A stretch of 64,000 nucleotides of DNA from Diabrotica undecimpunctata (GCF_040954645.1 NC_092808.1:17055383-17119382), one strand, 5' to 3'. Positions 23,423 to 35,336 are shown, numbered from the stretch's first letter. Made by a program: numbers and translations. Notes: generated by a model not told the origin, from the letters alone.

Positions 23423-24514
23423 TTTAAGGAAAAGACAGAGCACATGTTTGAATTAAATTTTTGACCTTTGATATACGTTGTTTATCAAGTGTTCTGTCGA
23501 GTATAACGTGTTACGTTAATTTAATTAGTTATCTATGCAAAGTGCTTGTTTCATACATATTTACCATTAGAAATTATGATACTGATGACAAAACTAATTT
23601 TCATAATTGTTTTCTATAAAGGGATGCATAATCTTTTGAATTAAATCAGCATGTAATAAATCCAAAACAAAAGAGGTTTTAGAAACTGATAAAGGGGTAG
23701 AAAAAAATCTTGGGCCAAAATAATCGGCAAATAATATTTTTGTCCTAGCCCAAGGAAAAGGATTGCAATTACAGAAGTGCAAATACATTTACTTAGTTGA
23801 TGGAGCTCGAATTTCAAATTAAATTTACCGATCTGTGGTACACTCCAGTTTTTGCGCTATCATACAAGCTTTTTGATATTTTAAAGTTCTCAGCTAAAAT
23901 CATTTCCTTATTCACTCTTCGTCTTCTCGTTGGCTATCATAATGTCAACAATATCATGGAACTATTCTCAATGAGCAGCTACTTAAAACAGATCTTCGAC
24001 CTATACACTAATCAATTGTTTTGTTACATAACCAGAATATTTTCTTACCATCCATCGCCTAAATTGCGAGTTTTCTCTGAATAATGAGTCACAGCGGCAG
24101 GTATTTAGGTTACTAAGATAGGTCAAAGTATTGTGTTGTTCTTTTAATTGTATTTATGAGTTTCTTACCTGTATTGGCGATATCTTCAGAATTTGACGGT
24201 AGGATCACAGCTTGAATGCTTTTAATCTGTTCATCGGTGTGGCTAAGTATAAGTCTCCCATCCGTTTAGTAAAACTGGCCAAATATACATTTGTACCTGC
24301 CTTAATCTTTGTTTTATTAGAATCCTTAGAATTAGAATTAGATTTATAATTGCTGGACCGGTGAATTCCTTACATTCAAAGGAATGTCATGCTAGAAGAT
24401 ATCAAAGTATATGCATGTACAACGAAGCTTCTCTGGTTCCACGTATGTTTCGAAATTCAAACAGTTAATCACTTGTGAAGAGGGACTCTGATCAATCTTG
24501 CGCTAGATGGCCGC
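23421..24514. other. No gene recognised
   Basis: AT-rich. The open frame 23797-24084 is long enough to notice but matches no family seen here and has no plausible splice sites; it lacks the N-H-x-x-H pattern of the AIG1-like second exon. Confidence 0.45.
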
Positions 24515-26130
24515 TTTTGTCTTCTACTTAGAGCGCCGTCTCCGTACGGAGATTGGAAATCGTAATGGCTGTTTTTATTTTTATACTTGCAGCTGTAAAC
24601 AAATCAATCGATCTTCATTGATACCCATCACGTAGAATCTTAAACCTAGAATTCTGCCTTCGGCCAATAGATCTTCTTCCTTGAATCTTTCCCTGTAGTG
24701 AGTCACAAAATTTCATATTTTGGTCCTCTCATAACCAGATGTTTGTATAGTGGTGATTAGTTCTGTTTTATTATCAAACCTCTTCAGTACTTCTTTATTT
24801 GTGATTCTATCAGTCCGTGAAATTTTTAACACTCTGCGGTATAACCAGAGTTCGTAAGCCTAGATTATTTTTAAATTGCATTTTTTAATGTCCAAGTCTC
24901 AGCTCCATATAATAATTTTAAAAATATATAACATCGAGTGGTACGTAATCTGATTTCCAAATTAAGATTTCTGCACCCTAGGAGTGGCTTCATTCGTATA
25001 AATGATGATCTGAAAATCTCTATTCGCCCGTCTATTTCTGCAATATGATGATTGGTTTCATTGATCAAAGTTCCCAAGTACTGATATTTTTCTATTTGTT
25101 CTATCACGTTACCATTTATTGGCAATCATCATCATCAGTGGCGTTAAGCTCTTTATGAGCCAAAGCCTTCTTCAGAACAATCCTCCATTCGCCACTGTCT
25201 CTGGCAACTCTTCTCCATGTTCTAATTCCGATAGACTTCAAATCATTTTCTAGGTTGTCTTGGTACCTAAGTCTCGGTCTTCCTCTTCTTCGTTGTCCGA
25301 TCAGCCCTCTTCGGTCAAAAACTTTTCTGACTATGGCATCTTCCTCTCGTCTGATTACATGACCTATCCATCTGAGGCGTGCTACCTTAATGAATTTTAA
25401 AACGTCAGGTTCTCCAAATCTTCTATACAACTCAAAATTGTAACACCTGCGCCACAAACCTTGTTCTTTTATGCCTCCATATATTCGTCTTAGTATTTTT
25501 CGCTCAAAACGTTTGAGCAATTCTTGGTCATTCTGTGTTAGTGTCCAAGTTTCTGAACCATATGTTAGCACTGGTCTTATTAGTGTTTTGTACACAGTCA
25601 GTTTAATTTTTCTAGGCATTTTTGAGGCCATCTGTCTTTTTCTTCTCATTTATTGTCAATATGTGGTGTATATTTTGTGTTTTTTTTTGGTAATGAGCAT
25701 ATATTTCGTTTTTTTAGCGTAACAGTGGCTCTCGCTTTGATATTATTGAGCGTGTTTTTGAAAATTTCTTCATAATATCTAACTTCTTCAGAAGTTAAAA
25801 AAAGTGGCGATAAAACGCAACCCTGTCTAACTTCTCTACAGATCTTCATTTCTTCTGACTATTGCTCATCAATTTGAACGGTGGCACTTTGATTCCAATA
25901 TAATGTTTAGATTATCTTTATGATTTTACTGTCAATGTGCTTATTCATAAGCGTTGATATTAGTTTTTTATTTCTTACTCTTTCGAAAGCTTTTTCGTAG
26001 TCGACAAAGCGCAAGTATAGGTCAATGTTCACATCACGACATTTCTGAATCAGTATGTTGATGGAAAATAGTCCTTCTCGAGTACCCATTCCCTTTCGGA
26101 ACCTTTCATATGAATAGATACAGAAATAAA
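24515..26130 (-). mobile_element. RTE-like LINE, split by another LINE
   Basis: Two minus-strand blocks belong together. Block 1 (26130-25661) reads C-R-D-V-N-I-D-L-Y-L-R-F-V-D-Y-E-K-A-F-E-R-V (first RT Asp), then V-R-Q-G-C-V-L-S-P-L-F. Block 2 (25126-24515) reads N-G-N-V-I-E-Q-I-E-K-Y-Q-Y-L-G, a thumb region Y-G-A-E-T-W-T-L, then a decayed tail with M-R-G-P-K-Y. They are separated by the LINE at 25127-25646. Joining them through one 14-bp target copy gives HILTINGNVIEQIEKYQYLG in frame. The catalytic Y/F-A-D-D region is missing or decayed. Confidence 0.75.
25127..25646 (-). mobile_element. 5'-truncated LINE with 14-bp TSD
   Basis: The minus strand encodes an intact 177-codon LINE C-terminus: Y-G-S-E-T-W-T-L, F-E-R-K-I-L-R-R-I-Y-G-G, R-L-R-W-I-G-H-V-I-R-R, RRRGRPRLRYQDNLENDLKS, and a stop near the (ATC)n tail at 25123-25136. 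The duplication CATTTATTGGCAAT (25113-25126) and CATTTATTGTCAAT (25647-25660) differs by one base. Its family is that of the copy at 48665-49954. Confidence 0.85.
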
Positions 26131-27018
26131 TAAATAGGCGTAATTTTATGACCACCCTGTGTGTTACACATTTGCGTTGTAGATTATAGATTGAGCGGTC
26201 GTTTGGATTCGTATACCTTTCCACATTGCTACTTGAAATATCTTTACTTTGTTTATACTCTACATCTATGTTTGTGATTTGGGATAGGTTTCACCTCTTG
26301 GTATCGAACCTCTTTTCGGTCCTTACTGGGCTTTCTCGCTGTTTTCTAGTTTCCAGTTTCAGTACTTTTCATTATTTTCTCATCATTTTCATAAGTATGT
26401 CCTGGGGCAGTCTCTAGTTCCATCGTTTCCGGATGATTAAGGATAGTTTATTCCTGGACGGAGTTGCTGTCTTTCACTTCCACTAGTCCGTGCTCACTCT
26501 CAGAATTAGCGGCCACCACCGAGCTGTAAAGATCCGTACCCCACTATAAGGTCTCACAGCTCTCAGAAGGGATACCTTAGCATTAGGTGACTTTTTAATA
26601 ATATAATAATTATATTCAACGCGTATAATTGCGAAGTATGTTTATTATCGGCAAAGTTGTAACACAAAATACCATAGTTATCTTATCTTTGATTTAGCAG
26701 TACGTACTTCTACACACTTATATTTTTATAAAATAATTTCTTACGTAACAGGACGCCCCTGGACGGTTAACTGTCAGAGAGTCAGAGATCTCCACTACAA
26801 GTCGGTTCGCGGTTGGTTGTAGCCCGATTATGCGAAATTAAATGGATCGAATTAATTTTTTTACGTACGTACTGTAATGCAAGTGCAACTAATTGTGAAA
26901 AAAGTAGTTCACAATTGTATAATTCATGCTATTTATGATATTTAAGTGATTTAAGTGATAAAGTTTTATACTTGCATTCTTGAAATATCCAGCTAAATCA
27001 ACGACGGAAACCGTTAAC
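26131..27018. other. 5' flank of first exon B; no separate gene
   Basis: No gene is recognised in 26230-26640; 26440-26560 is GC-richer without an open frame. The 5' UTR of the exon at 27019 presumably starts in 26750-26950, where CTGTCAGAGAGTCAGAG (26769-26785) contains Inr-like TCAG. Confidence 0.35.
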
Positions 27019-27189
27019 ATGAAATATCTAAACATAATTGTGCTGTGTTTATACATCGGGATGATTTTAATGGACATTTTTGCACTTGTTGCGAGAGACA
27101 GACTTAATAATCATGTGAACAGACCCAAAGGCGATTCATTTAGGATTCAGAAGTTATATAGGAATTATTTTTTGACTTACTGGAATTTT
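27019..27189 (+). CDS. AIG1/ADTRP (FAR-17a) family first exon B
   Basis: A 57-codon first exon, the same length as exon A. It opens with Met and a hydrophobic segment NIIVLCLYIGMILMDIFALV (residues 5-24), then a charged loop and N-Y-F-L-T-Y-W-N-F at a GTAAGT donor in phase 0. The final coding bases TGGAATTTT and the donor are identical in exons A, B and C, while the rest of the nucleotide sequence differs, so they are old duplicates and not a recent repeat. Thr53 is the candidate catalytic residue. The preferred start is the ATG at 27019; an upstream in-frame TTG at 26980 is unlikely. It probably splices to 43317, 16 kb downstream. Confidence 0.65.
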
Positions 27190-28044
27190 GTAAGTATCTG
27201 TTTGATTCTTTAGATGTTACGTTGTGACGTATTATTTAAATCCGTATGCGATAGCAGATGTTTTTAGTTGTTCAAAATATTGTTATTTAACTGAAATATA
27301 ATCGTCGTGGCCTCGATGTTACATTGAAATTAAATAATTGTTTGAATATTAAATAGGATTTAAAACAGCATGTCTTATTAAAACGGAAGTTCGAAACATA
27401 TGAACCGAGGGAATCTACATTTACTCCGGAACAAACTAATAAACTTATCAACAAAGCAGTCGATAACGAAATTCTAGAAACAGGTAAAATATTTATGTAG
27501 GTGTAGATTATGATAGCCACAATTTCTCCAGTCTTAGTCGAGCTATATAACGCATGATAACGCATATCTTGATACATATACAGCGTTGGAACGTGAAGAA
27601 GTGAACATACCAATCGGGCAATATTTTAAAGTGTATATGGCAGATAATAAATATATTATTATTATCACCTTCTGAAGTTTCCGCACCGGCATTATTAATG
27701 TTATGATTATGTATAATGTCAACATAACCCTTATAATTAGTGCAATTTTTTTTTTAAATAGTGTAACCATTGAACGACCCATCAGAAACGTTGAATAGAA
27801 TATGATTGAAGAATTGGACGCCAACTATTTTTAGAATAAAAATAGTAAAATGAAAGATAAAGTTAATAGTTGAATAAAATCAAAAGAAATTGAATTACAA
27901 TAATTATTAAAAGAAAAATAACAAATATGTGATGTTTATAACGTTCCAATAGCTATATTATGTTGGAAAAATTCACGTTTTGCTAGTGTATCTAATTGAA
28001 AGACATATTTGTTGCGCTTGGTAGTAGCAATTAAGATGATACTA

Positions 28045-28048
<4 letters not shown>
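27190..28048 (+). other. Intron with possible orphan exons (27357-27485, 27584 on)
   Basis: After TTAAATAG at 27349-27356 the plus strand is open for 43 codons: D-L-K-Q-H-V-L-L-K-R-K-F-E-T-Y-E-P, then ESTFTPEQTNKLINKAVDN, ending at GTAAAA (27486). A second open piece follows an AG near 27583: L-E-R-E-E-V-N-I-P-I-G-Q-Y-F-K-V-Y-M-A-D-N-K. Their composition is protein-like but no family is recognised. They could be remnants of an intron-bearing transposon. Confidence 0.25.

Positions 28049-28093
<45 letters not shown>
28049..28093. repeat. (TC)n microsatellite
   Basis: A pure TC tract of 45 bp that marks where the DDE transposase coding sequence on the minus strand ends abruptly; across it the frame encodes (Glu-Arg)n. 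Confidence 0.95.
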
Positions 28094-28097
<4 letters not shown>

Positions 28098-28926
28098 CAG
28101 AAACAAATCCTTTAGAAGAACCAGCGTGAACAATTATGAAATGTTTACCATCAAAACCTTCTGGTTTACGTACACTTTTGCTACTAGTGTCTTGCCAGGA
28201 AATTGTTTTATTTCCTTTTGAATAAATCCATGTTTCATCCAAAAAACCAAGTTCTCTTGGATGCACACTTTCCAGGTTTTCAAAGTACTTACGAAAGAAT
28301 TTTGCTCTTAAAGCAGCAATATTGGTTCGTTTGAATAATGATCTTTGATTGTCATCCTTTTTAGATTTAAATCCTATATCTCTCAGTACAATGCTCAAGG
28401 ATGTTTTTTCCATAGTAACAACTTCTTTTTCCTCTAATTCATAGTGGAATAGTAATAGTGGAACTTCATTTTAGAAGTATTAATTTTGATGTGAAACATC
28501 TATTGGCTGGGATATAAACCAGATCGTTTTTATTTTGTACAATATCAACTTATACTCACTTTGTAAGTACATATTGTACACATTGTTTCGTATTGCCATT
28601 TTAGTTCCTTCAGGCAGATCAGTTGTCTTGCTTTTACGACGACGTCTACTTTTGCCTGGACTTGAAAGGGCAGGATTGCTTTCTTTTCGTTTTTTAATTG
28701 TATATACTGTACGCCGTGATATTTTCAAGGCAGCAGCTACCCTCTTAAATTAAAAACAATTTCATGATAGATAAATTATTAAACAACATACAATTCATTA
28801 CATTACCTCTTGAACACAGGCCAAAGGTGCCAATAAGGGTCCTCCATTCCTTTTTTCCAACTTAAAATATTCATACAAATTCAGCACGAGTTGCTGGGAT
28901 TGAGAATTTAATGTATTTCCAGGCAT
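28094..28926 (-). pseudogene. Intron-bearing DDE transposase, C-terminus lost
   Basis: Three minus-strand exons with good splice sites. Exon 1 (28926-28807) starts M-P-G-N-T-L-N-S and ends C-V-Q-E at GTAATG. Exon 2 (28743-28560) begins R-V-A-A-A-L-K-I-S-R-R-T-V-Y, a helix-turn-helix, and ends at GTGAGT. Exon 3 (from about 28463) reads E-L-E-E-K-E-V-V-T, then L-G-F-L-D-E-T-W-I-Y with the first catalytic Asp, then F-I-I-V-H-A-G. It stops at the (TC)n tract, so the second Asp and the Glu are missing. It is the same family as 32676-33985. No frame-killing stop was seen inside the exons, so the loss may be recent. Confidence 0.7.
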
Positions 28927-29559
28927 ATTCTAAAAATAAAAACCTTGAAAAAATATTCTGTTTGATATTTGTTTGATATTTATGACAACAAATGTTTTAT
29001 ATCGATCCGTTAGACAGAGTTTTAGCCAGATTCAAAAATGATACGTCAAATTAAAGGTAAGAAAATGTAACTGCAAAATTTATACTTACGTCAAGGAATC
29101 CAACACTAAGTGAACAGTTATAGTCGTTATAACAACTCTTTTTGAGGAAATTTATAAACTCAAAGCACGAAAATAAACACCGCAACGCTGTGAAGTTGAC
29201 AATAAGCAGGTTCAATGATGAGAATTTATCACAGACTGTTGTTATATTACTGTCTTTGTCTGATGTATTATTAAATGTTGGACAAGCGGCTTAATTTCAA
29301 CATTTTATATTTTAAATTTAAAAATAGTTCGTGAATAATTTCATACATGTGCAAAGATATAGCGAACGAACTGTATATCATTTTCGCTGTAGAATCTGCA
29401 TTTATAATAACGTTTATTGCTTTTGCATCATCTTGGATTTTGTACGCATCAAAGGTATTTTGTAGAAATAAACAATTAATGAACATGGTTTTTATTTAAG
29501 TACTTCGTAATCAAACTCAACAAGTAATATAATTAAAATTATGTTTTAGAACAGGCGCT
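28927..29559. other. No gene recognised
   Basis: Probable 5' part of the DDE transposon followed by AT-rich sequence; termini were not found. Confidence 0.35.
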
Positions 29560-29762
29560 AGAGGTAGTTGAGTCTGTATAAGATATATTCGTTTAATGGC
29601 AGAAATTATAGGACAACTTCAAACGACTTCAGAATTCCTGTTAATTTGATAAGATTGATACAGATGACAATGTCAAAAGTCGTATGTAGAGTAAAAATCC
29701 AAGATAGTTATCCTAAAGAATTCAACACCAACAGAGGACTGAGTCAGGGTAACGCGTAACTC
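29560..29762 (+). mobile_element. RTE-like LINE RT fragment
   Basis: The plus strand reads L-I-R-L-I-Q-M-T-M-S-K-V-V-C-R-V-K-I-Q, then T-N-R-G-L-S-Q-G-N-A, the RT palm just before the catalytic box, ending at a TAA. It is about 60 codons long. Confidence 0.6.
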
Positions 29763-30364
29763 CAAGGAAATTTTTTAGAGAAAATAATTTTTTAGAATAG
29801 AATAGAAATAGGATTAATTGTTACTGAAAGTTGTAAAATTCGTGCTGGAAAAAACATGTAGGTGTTTACGAATTAAGCAAACAGTTTCTAAAATATACAT
29901 ATAAAGAAGAAAGTTAAAATCCCGTCATTTTTTAAGTAGCTACTGCAATGGCTTGTTCTTCTAAGACCAAACAAATACCGTGTTGCTCTTTTTTGTAATT
30001 TAAAAAAACATCAGATTGGGCAGCCGTACTAGAACCCCAAAAAGGAAGATTTGAAGACCATATCGAAGATTTGACTCGAACAAATAAAAATATTTTATTT
30101 TGGAAGATGCTAAATTGATTTCCTTCGAAACAGACCTTATTGGATAGCAGGCTGAGGCTAGTTTGTTACTTACAAATTGATAGGAAGGGACTATTTAAGG
30201 TTACTATGTATAAAAATACCAAGCAATTTTACAGAATCAACGATACTGATCTGGCTATTATTAAGAAGCAAGAGTTGAAGAGCTCCTTAGGATAATGCTA
30301 CTGTCTTATCCACGTTAAAAGAGAGTTAATTAGAGTCGGAACAGGTTTTTATTTTAACTAGATC
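29763..30364. other. No gene recognised
   Basis: Unremarkable AT-rich sequence; possibly LINE or PLE debris. Confidence 0.4.
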
Positions 30365-31250
30365 AGATGTTATAGTTGCGTGAATAGTTCCAATATTAGA
30401 GTTTCTCCAGGTGATACTGGTATCATCAACAGTAAGAAGATTTTTCAATTGATTTTAAAATTAATATCGTCATTTATAAAGATAAGGAAAAGTAGAGGAC
30501 CCACTACTGAACCTTGTGGTACTCCACATACAGTGCTTCTTTGACTAGAGTCAGCATCATTTGCTCTAACCAGCTGTTTCCTATTCCCCACATAAGATTG
30601 AAACCAATTCAAAGAAATACCTCGAATTCCGTAGAAATTGAGTTTTTTATCAAAATGTGATTTACACAATCAAAACCTTTACATAGTCACCAAAAACAGT
30701 GGCAGTGTAAAGATTATTGTTTAGTGCTTGGTAAACTTCATGTAGCACAGAAAACATTCCATCATTGGTACATTTATTAGATAAAAAGCCGAACTGATTT
30801 TGTGATAAAATGTTGTTTTCACCGACAAAGGATATAAGTCGGGCTTTTATAAGTCTCTCAATAATTTTGGATAGGACCGGTAGTAGGGCAGTAGGTCTAT
30901 AGCTGCAGACATTAGATTTTTCACCCCCCTTATGAGGAATAATAATGGCTGTCTTTAGGCACTCTGAAAATATATCTTTTTCAAAGGAATCATTAATTAG
31001 CGAGACCAGGGGTTCTCACACATTTTTTGGGTGATTTGAGAACATTTTTATGAATAGTCCATTAGTACTACAGGAATATTTGCTTTTGATACTATCGATT
31101 GTTTGGATCAGTTCAGATTTATCAACTGTTCTTATAAAGAATGAATTCAAGACCTTTTTTGAATTGTGTAGATAGGAAGTGGGAGCTTGTTATGGGTTTT
31201 GAAGTGATGCAACAGCTTCTATGAACAGTTCTGGATAAACCGAAGAATAA
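30365..31250 (-). mobile_element. Jockey/CR1-group LINE RT fragment
   Basis: Minus-strand frames give, in order, P-T-A-L-L-P-V/Y-Y-R-S-like palm pieces around 30880, N-F-Y-G-I-R-G-I-S-L-N-W-F, S-Y-V-G-N-R-K-Q-L-V and CGVPQGSVVGPLLFLIFIND (30480-30540). This is characteristic of the jockey/CR1 group and distinct from the RTE-like copies. Frameshifts abound. Confidence 0.75.
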
Positions 31251-31261
31251 CACTTGCAAAC

Positions 31262-31650
31262 ATTACATGACTTCTAGGGATATTCAAACAACAACAAAGC
31301 CATTATCTAACAAGAAAATCAGAGATAATGGTATACAGAATCTTAATACTCACACTCTTAATATATGGATCTGAGACATGGGTTCTCTGTAATACAGATG
31401 ACATCAGACTATATTCAAGATAAAAATATTCAAATACAAAGTATTAGGCTCAATAAATGATAATGGAACTTGGCGTCATAAATGAAATAACCGAAGTTAA
31501 TGAAGTAGTTATGATAAAAAATTAGATGCTTACAGTGAGCACGGCATCTGGCCAGAACAAATATCCTACAAGACGTACTCTATTGGCTAAACCCGAGGGA
31601 ATTAGATGACGAGGTAGACCAAGGCTTAGATGGACAGATGATCAACTAGG
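31262..31650 (+). mobile_element. RTE-like LINE 3' fragment
   Basis: The plus strand reads Y-R-I-L-I-L-T-L-L-I-Y-G-S-E-T-W-V-L (31335-31390) and R-G-R-P-R-L-R-W-T-D-D (31612-31645). A (GAT)n tail at 31662-31681 marks the 3' end. Confidence 0.65.
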
Positions 31651-31726
31651 GCCGTAGCACCAATGATGATGATGATGATGATATTCTCATATTCTATTTT
31701 GTTCTTATTTTTGCATTCTCTTTTAG

Positions 31727-31825
31727 AGGTAATGGATTTTGACAAGAGCTATGAGTCATGCCGATGCAGTACATAAGTTTACCTAATATTTACAAGGTCA
31801 TAGCTCTTGTCAAAATCCATTACCT
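31727..31825. other. Perfect 28-bp inverted repeat, 43-nt loop
   Basis: Bases 31727-31754 are the exact reverse complement of 31798-31825. Size and arm length resemble a small-RNA hairpin, but the perfect pairing and TE surroundings fit a fold-back insertion equally well. Confidence 0.8.
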
Positions 31826-32675
31826 ATATCTATTAATATATATTCATCCAAAATTTACACCCATGCTGATCAAATTATGGATATTATCGAATATATTGTT
31901 ACACGTGTTTTAGATCAGTTTTAACTCCGTCGACGACTTTCTTCAGCTTCAGTTTAAGTTGTGATAAAAGTTGTAATGAGTTTTCTGGTGAATCTCTAGA
32001 CGGTTTCCGTATGTACAAACGTAGAGTTGTAACAAGTGACATGAAAATGTTAAAAATAACAAGACTTTCTGACGTAGTTGGATTAAATTCGAAACACTTA
32101 AAGTTGATTCAAGCATGCTTTGCTACATATTTGATGCAGTAAAATTTCAATCTACCCATTTTATAATCTTTACCACTGCTAAAGATGTTTTTATCGTGGG
32201 AATTTATTCCTAATATTGTAAAACGTCTGAATTCTATGGTTTGTGTTAGCAAAGCTCTGACAAGAAGATATCTATACTTCATTCCACGAATATACGACTG
32301 TTTTAAATGCGGTTTAAGGTATCGACTTAAATGGTCCAATTTGCTGAATTGTACAATAGTAAATTCTTCCCATTTTTAAAATACTGTTATGGCAGATATA
32401 AACCTTAGATTTAAATATGAAGTCATGATATAAATATAGAGTTGATAGTTTATAGAACAGTTGTAATTCAGATTTTGAATTATATAATTATTATCATTGA
32501 GTTTAGTATTAGTTAGTTTTTGAATTAAATGATTTAAACGAAGTGTAACAATACTTAAGTGATTATACTATAGTGTACTTTATTTAGTCGAATATTCAAT
32601 TAGTATTAAAAACAAAAAAAAAAAAACAAAAAAACTTACTTATTCTCTTATTCTCCCAATCTCCTAAAACTATTA
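31826..32675. other. No gene recognised
   Basis: Bases 31915-31960 (TCCGTCGACGACTTTCTTCA) are reminiscent of retroelement UTR sequence, without support. The rest is AT-rich. Confidence 0.35.
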
Positions 32676-33985
32676 TCAACCATCAGATTCACAGCCATAA
32701 TCACTGTCGTCGCTATCCTCATTCGGATGGTAAATTATAACAGGATTAACTGCTTCGATGCGACCTTCACGGATCCCCCATTCTTCAATTAAGTCTTCAC
32801 ATTTTTTTACACTTTTCCCCCAAATTTCAGGAGTGGAAATATCCAATGCTTGTTGCCATGTTTCCAAGACTGCCTCGTCACTGTAACCCTTGTATCCAAT
32901 ATGGTTATCATAATATGTTTTGCATATCCCCCAAATATATTCAATTGGATTGAATTGGCAATGATAGGGCGGTAGTCTTAACACACGATGTCCAAAGCTA
33001 TGTATAATTTCGTCTACTATATATATATGTTTGGTTGTGCATGACTTTTAGCTAATGTTAGTAATTGAAGCTTAAAACAGTATTGAGGAAATGTAATATT
33101 TTTATTCGTTAACCATTCTTTCATTTTATCTACGGTCCAGGTGTTTGTTGGTTGCTTATTTAAAATTTCTGAATGGTACGCAGCATTATCCAGTACTATA
33201 ACGGATGGTTTATGTAAACTTGGCAACAGTTTTTCTTTCAACCATTTCACAAACATCTCCGTATTCATATTGTGATGATAATCGGCTGATTTTGATTTTG
33301 ATGAAAACACAAGATCGGCTCCCTCAATAAAACCATGTTTTCCACCTGCATGCACTATAGTATATCTCTTTCCGATGATGTTATCGATGTGTTTTATGGA
33401 TTTTATGCTCTCGTCCTGCCAAATTCGTTTGATAGCGCCTTTAGCAAAAATCCATGTTTCGTCTAAATAAACGAAGGAAGAACATTCTTTTTTACATTTG
33501 TTATAATTTTTTAAAAATTTTATTCTTTTGTGAACGACACTAGTTCTTTCACACAAAGCCTTTCTGTTGTCTTCCTTTTTGAACTTAAAGCCAATCTGTC
33601 TTAAAACTCTACAGAGACTTCTTCTGGAAATTTCTGTCTTTTAATTTTTCTAGCACTGAATGTAAAGAAACATGTTCTTTCTTTTCGCGCATTTTATATA
33701 TTGTCTCACTGATTTCTAATTTGCAACCTTCGGGAAGATCTATAGTCTTTGGTTGTAGCCGAGATTTATATTGTGCGACATTTTGTTCACTTTTTCAATT
33801 TTTTTTTGCTTTTTGCAAAACCAACTTTAGTTTTGTTTCACTAATACAGAGTGCATCACACACACGTTTATGTACGGACTGAACAGGTCGCAAAGGGCCC
33901 CCGTTTGTTTTCTCAGCAGTAAAATAAGAATTTTACATCTAAAACACGTCTCGGCATTTTTGGCTTCAATAAACAAATACACTAC
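32676..33985 (-). pseudogene. DDE (Tc1/IS630-like) transposase, near full length
   Basis: Minus strand, N to C: I-D-L-P-E-G-C-K-L-E-I-S-E-T-I-Y-K-M and H-V-S-L-H-S-V-L near 33740-33660 (DNA-binding part). Then SFVYLDETWIFAKGAIKRIW with the first Asp, Y-T-I-V-H-A-G-G, V-I-V-L-D-N-A-A-Y-H-S with the second Asp (33017-33556), and after a frameshift PPYHCQFNPIEYIWGICKTY with the Glu (32676-32984), ending in an acidic tail with a stop. All three catalytic residues survive; several frameshifts do not allow one product. It is more complete than the copy at 28094. Confidence 0.75.
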
Positions 33986-34882
33986 ACTAAACTCTCTCTT
34001 AACGGACACCTCTCTTCAACGGAAACCTCTATACGGACGGTTTTTAAAACTAAAATCAGTCGGCGATATATGAAACTGTATGTAAATTTTCGTTACTTTT
34101 TAATATCTGTAACGACTCGGTACTTTAACTATCAATAGCCGGCATGTTATACCCGTTACTTTCGGAACTTTTAAGAGTACATCCACTCAAAGCAAACAAA
34201 TATTTAAAACTAACAAAGTGAAATATTATATAGATTCTTTTTTTGGTTTCTGAACCATCGTTCTGTCAATTTCTTTTCATTTATATTAAAATAGTACATT
34301 TATTTTTATTACAGTTGTAGTACCTAATAAAGAAATAAAATAGTGTAATATCAAAGAAACCCGGCACGCCTCTTTGGTGTATACATTTCACCGAAATCCA
34401 ACTCAAATGTCTGATGAACACATTTGCGTAAAAATGAGCGTTTGCGTAAACATTGTTGTTATTTTCGGATTAAATTTCACAATAAATTTTGCGTCTATCT
34501 GAACATCTATTTACTGAAATAATTTTAGTTCAGATGTCATACTAACAGTAGACCCTTTTTATTGGAATAATAATTAGACCAATTTACTTTCATACTTCTA
34601 CTTGCATAGTAAAATATTCGTGTCGCAATAATCCCAAGCAGTCGTATATTCGTGGAATAACCTATATTTCAGGATATCATTTGGAGGCTCCATCCTTTGC
34701 ACAAAATTTTTGTCTTATTTGCCATTATTACAGTTCTTAAGTGGTTCGGATACACGTCACAGATTTTGTACTATTTTTTTTAAAGCTGTATATTTGTCAC
34801 GGATAAGGTGGCCTGAACTTATAAAAATTAACAAAATGCGGTCCTCATATTTTGCACACTCAACTCGATAGCGCTCCCAGTC
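33986..34882. other. Pogo/Tigger-like terminal fragment and AT-rich flank
   Basis: CTCTCTTAACGGACACCTCT at 33992-34011 followed by CAACGGAAACCTCTATACGG resembles the ends of pogo/Tigger elements. No second terminus was found. From 34080 to 34880 no gene is recognised. Confidence 0.35.
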
Positions 34883-34916
34883 TATATAATATCAAAGTAC
34901 AAGTATCTGTTACAGT
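34883..34916 (+). promoter_or_regulatory. TATA box and initiator for first exon C
   Basis: TATATAAT at 34883-34890 lies about 31 bp before TTACAGTG (A at 34914), an arthropod Inr-like site. That would give a 5' UTR of about 78 nt before the ATG at 34992. It suggests exon C has its own promoter. Confidence 0.4.
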
Positions 34917-34991
34917 GTCTGTACATAGTATATCGGCGTAGCAACTTCTCGGTGTTTTAATATTTAATTCTTTATTGTCGAATATTTCTAA

Positions 34992-35159
34992 ATGGCTTTA
35001 ATATATGCGCCCTTATTTTTGTATTTGGCATTGTTGATATTTTACATCTACACAATGCAATATTTTATGGAATTGGATAAACATTTGAATATAAGTGATG
35101 ATCCCGAGCTACATTTTTTAAAAAAATATAATTTGTGTTATTTCACTATTTGGAATTTT
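34992..35159 (+). CDS. AIG1/ADTRP (FAR-17a) family first exon C
   Basis: A 56-codon first exon: Met, hydrophobic APLFLYLALLIFYIYTM (residues 6-22), a polar loop, then L-C-Y-F-T-I-W-N-F at a GTAAGT donor in phase 0. The candidate catalytic Thr is residue 52. It is the first exon closest upstream of the second exon at 43317 and probably the default partner. The intron between them holds a complete DUF7869-like transposon and two nested LINEs. A TATA/Inr pair lies 80-110 bp upstream. Confidence 0.7.
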
Positions 35160-35336
35160 GTAAGTACATTTTTATATCTACCTAGTTACAGTTTCGTACT
35201 ATGCTAGAGACTCAAATAGACGTGTGGGACGTACATTACATATCGGCTCATGCAACGAAGACTGTAGTAAGTCATTTTAGATAGTTTTGAAAAAATTAAT
35301 TTACAAGTATAAACACTGGTTAGCAGTTAAATGCGG

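Noticed and set aside
23797..24084. 95-codon plus-strand frame considered as a second AIG1-like exon
   Set aside because: It lacks W-L-N-H-x-x-H, helix spacing and suitable splice sites.
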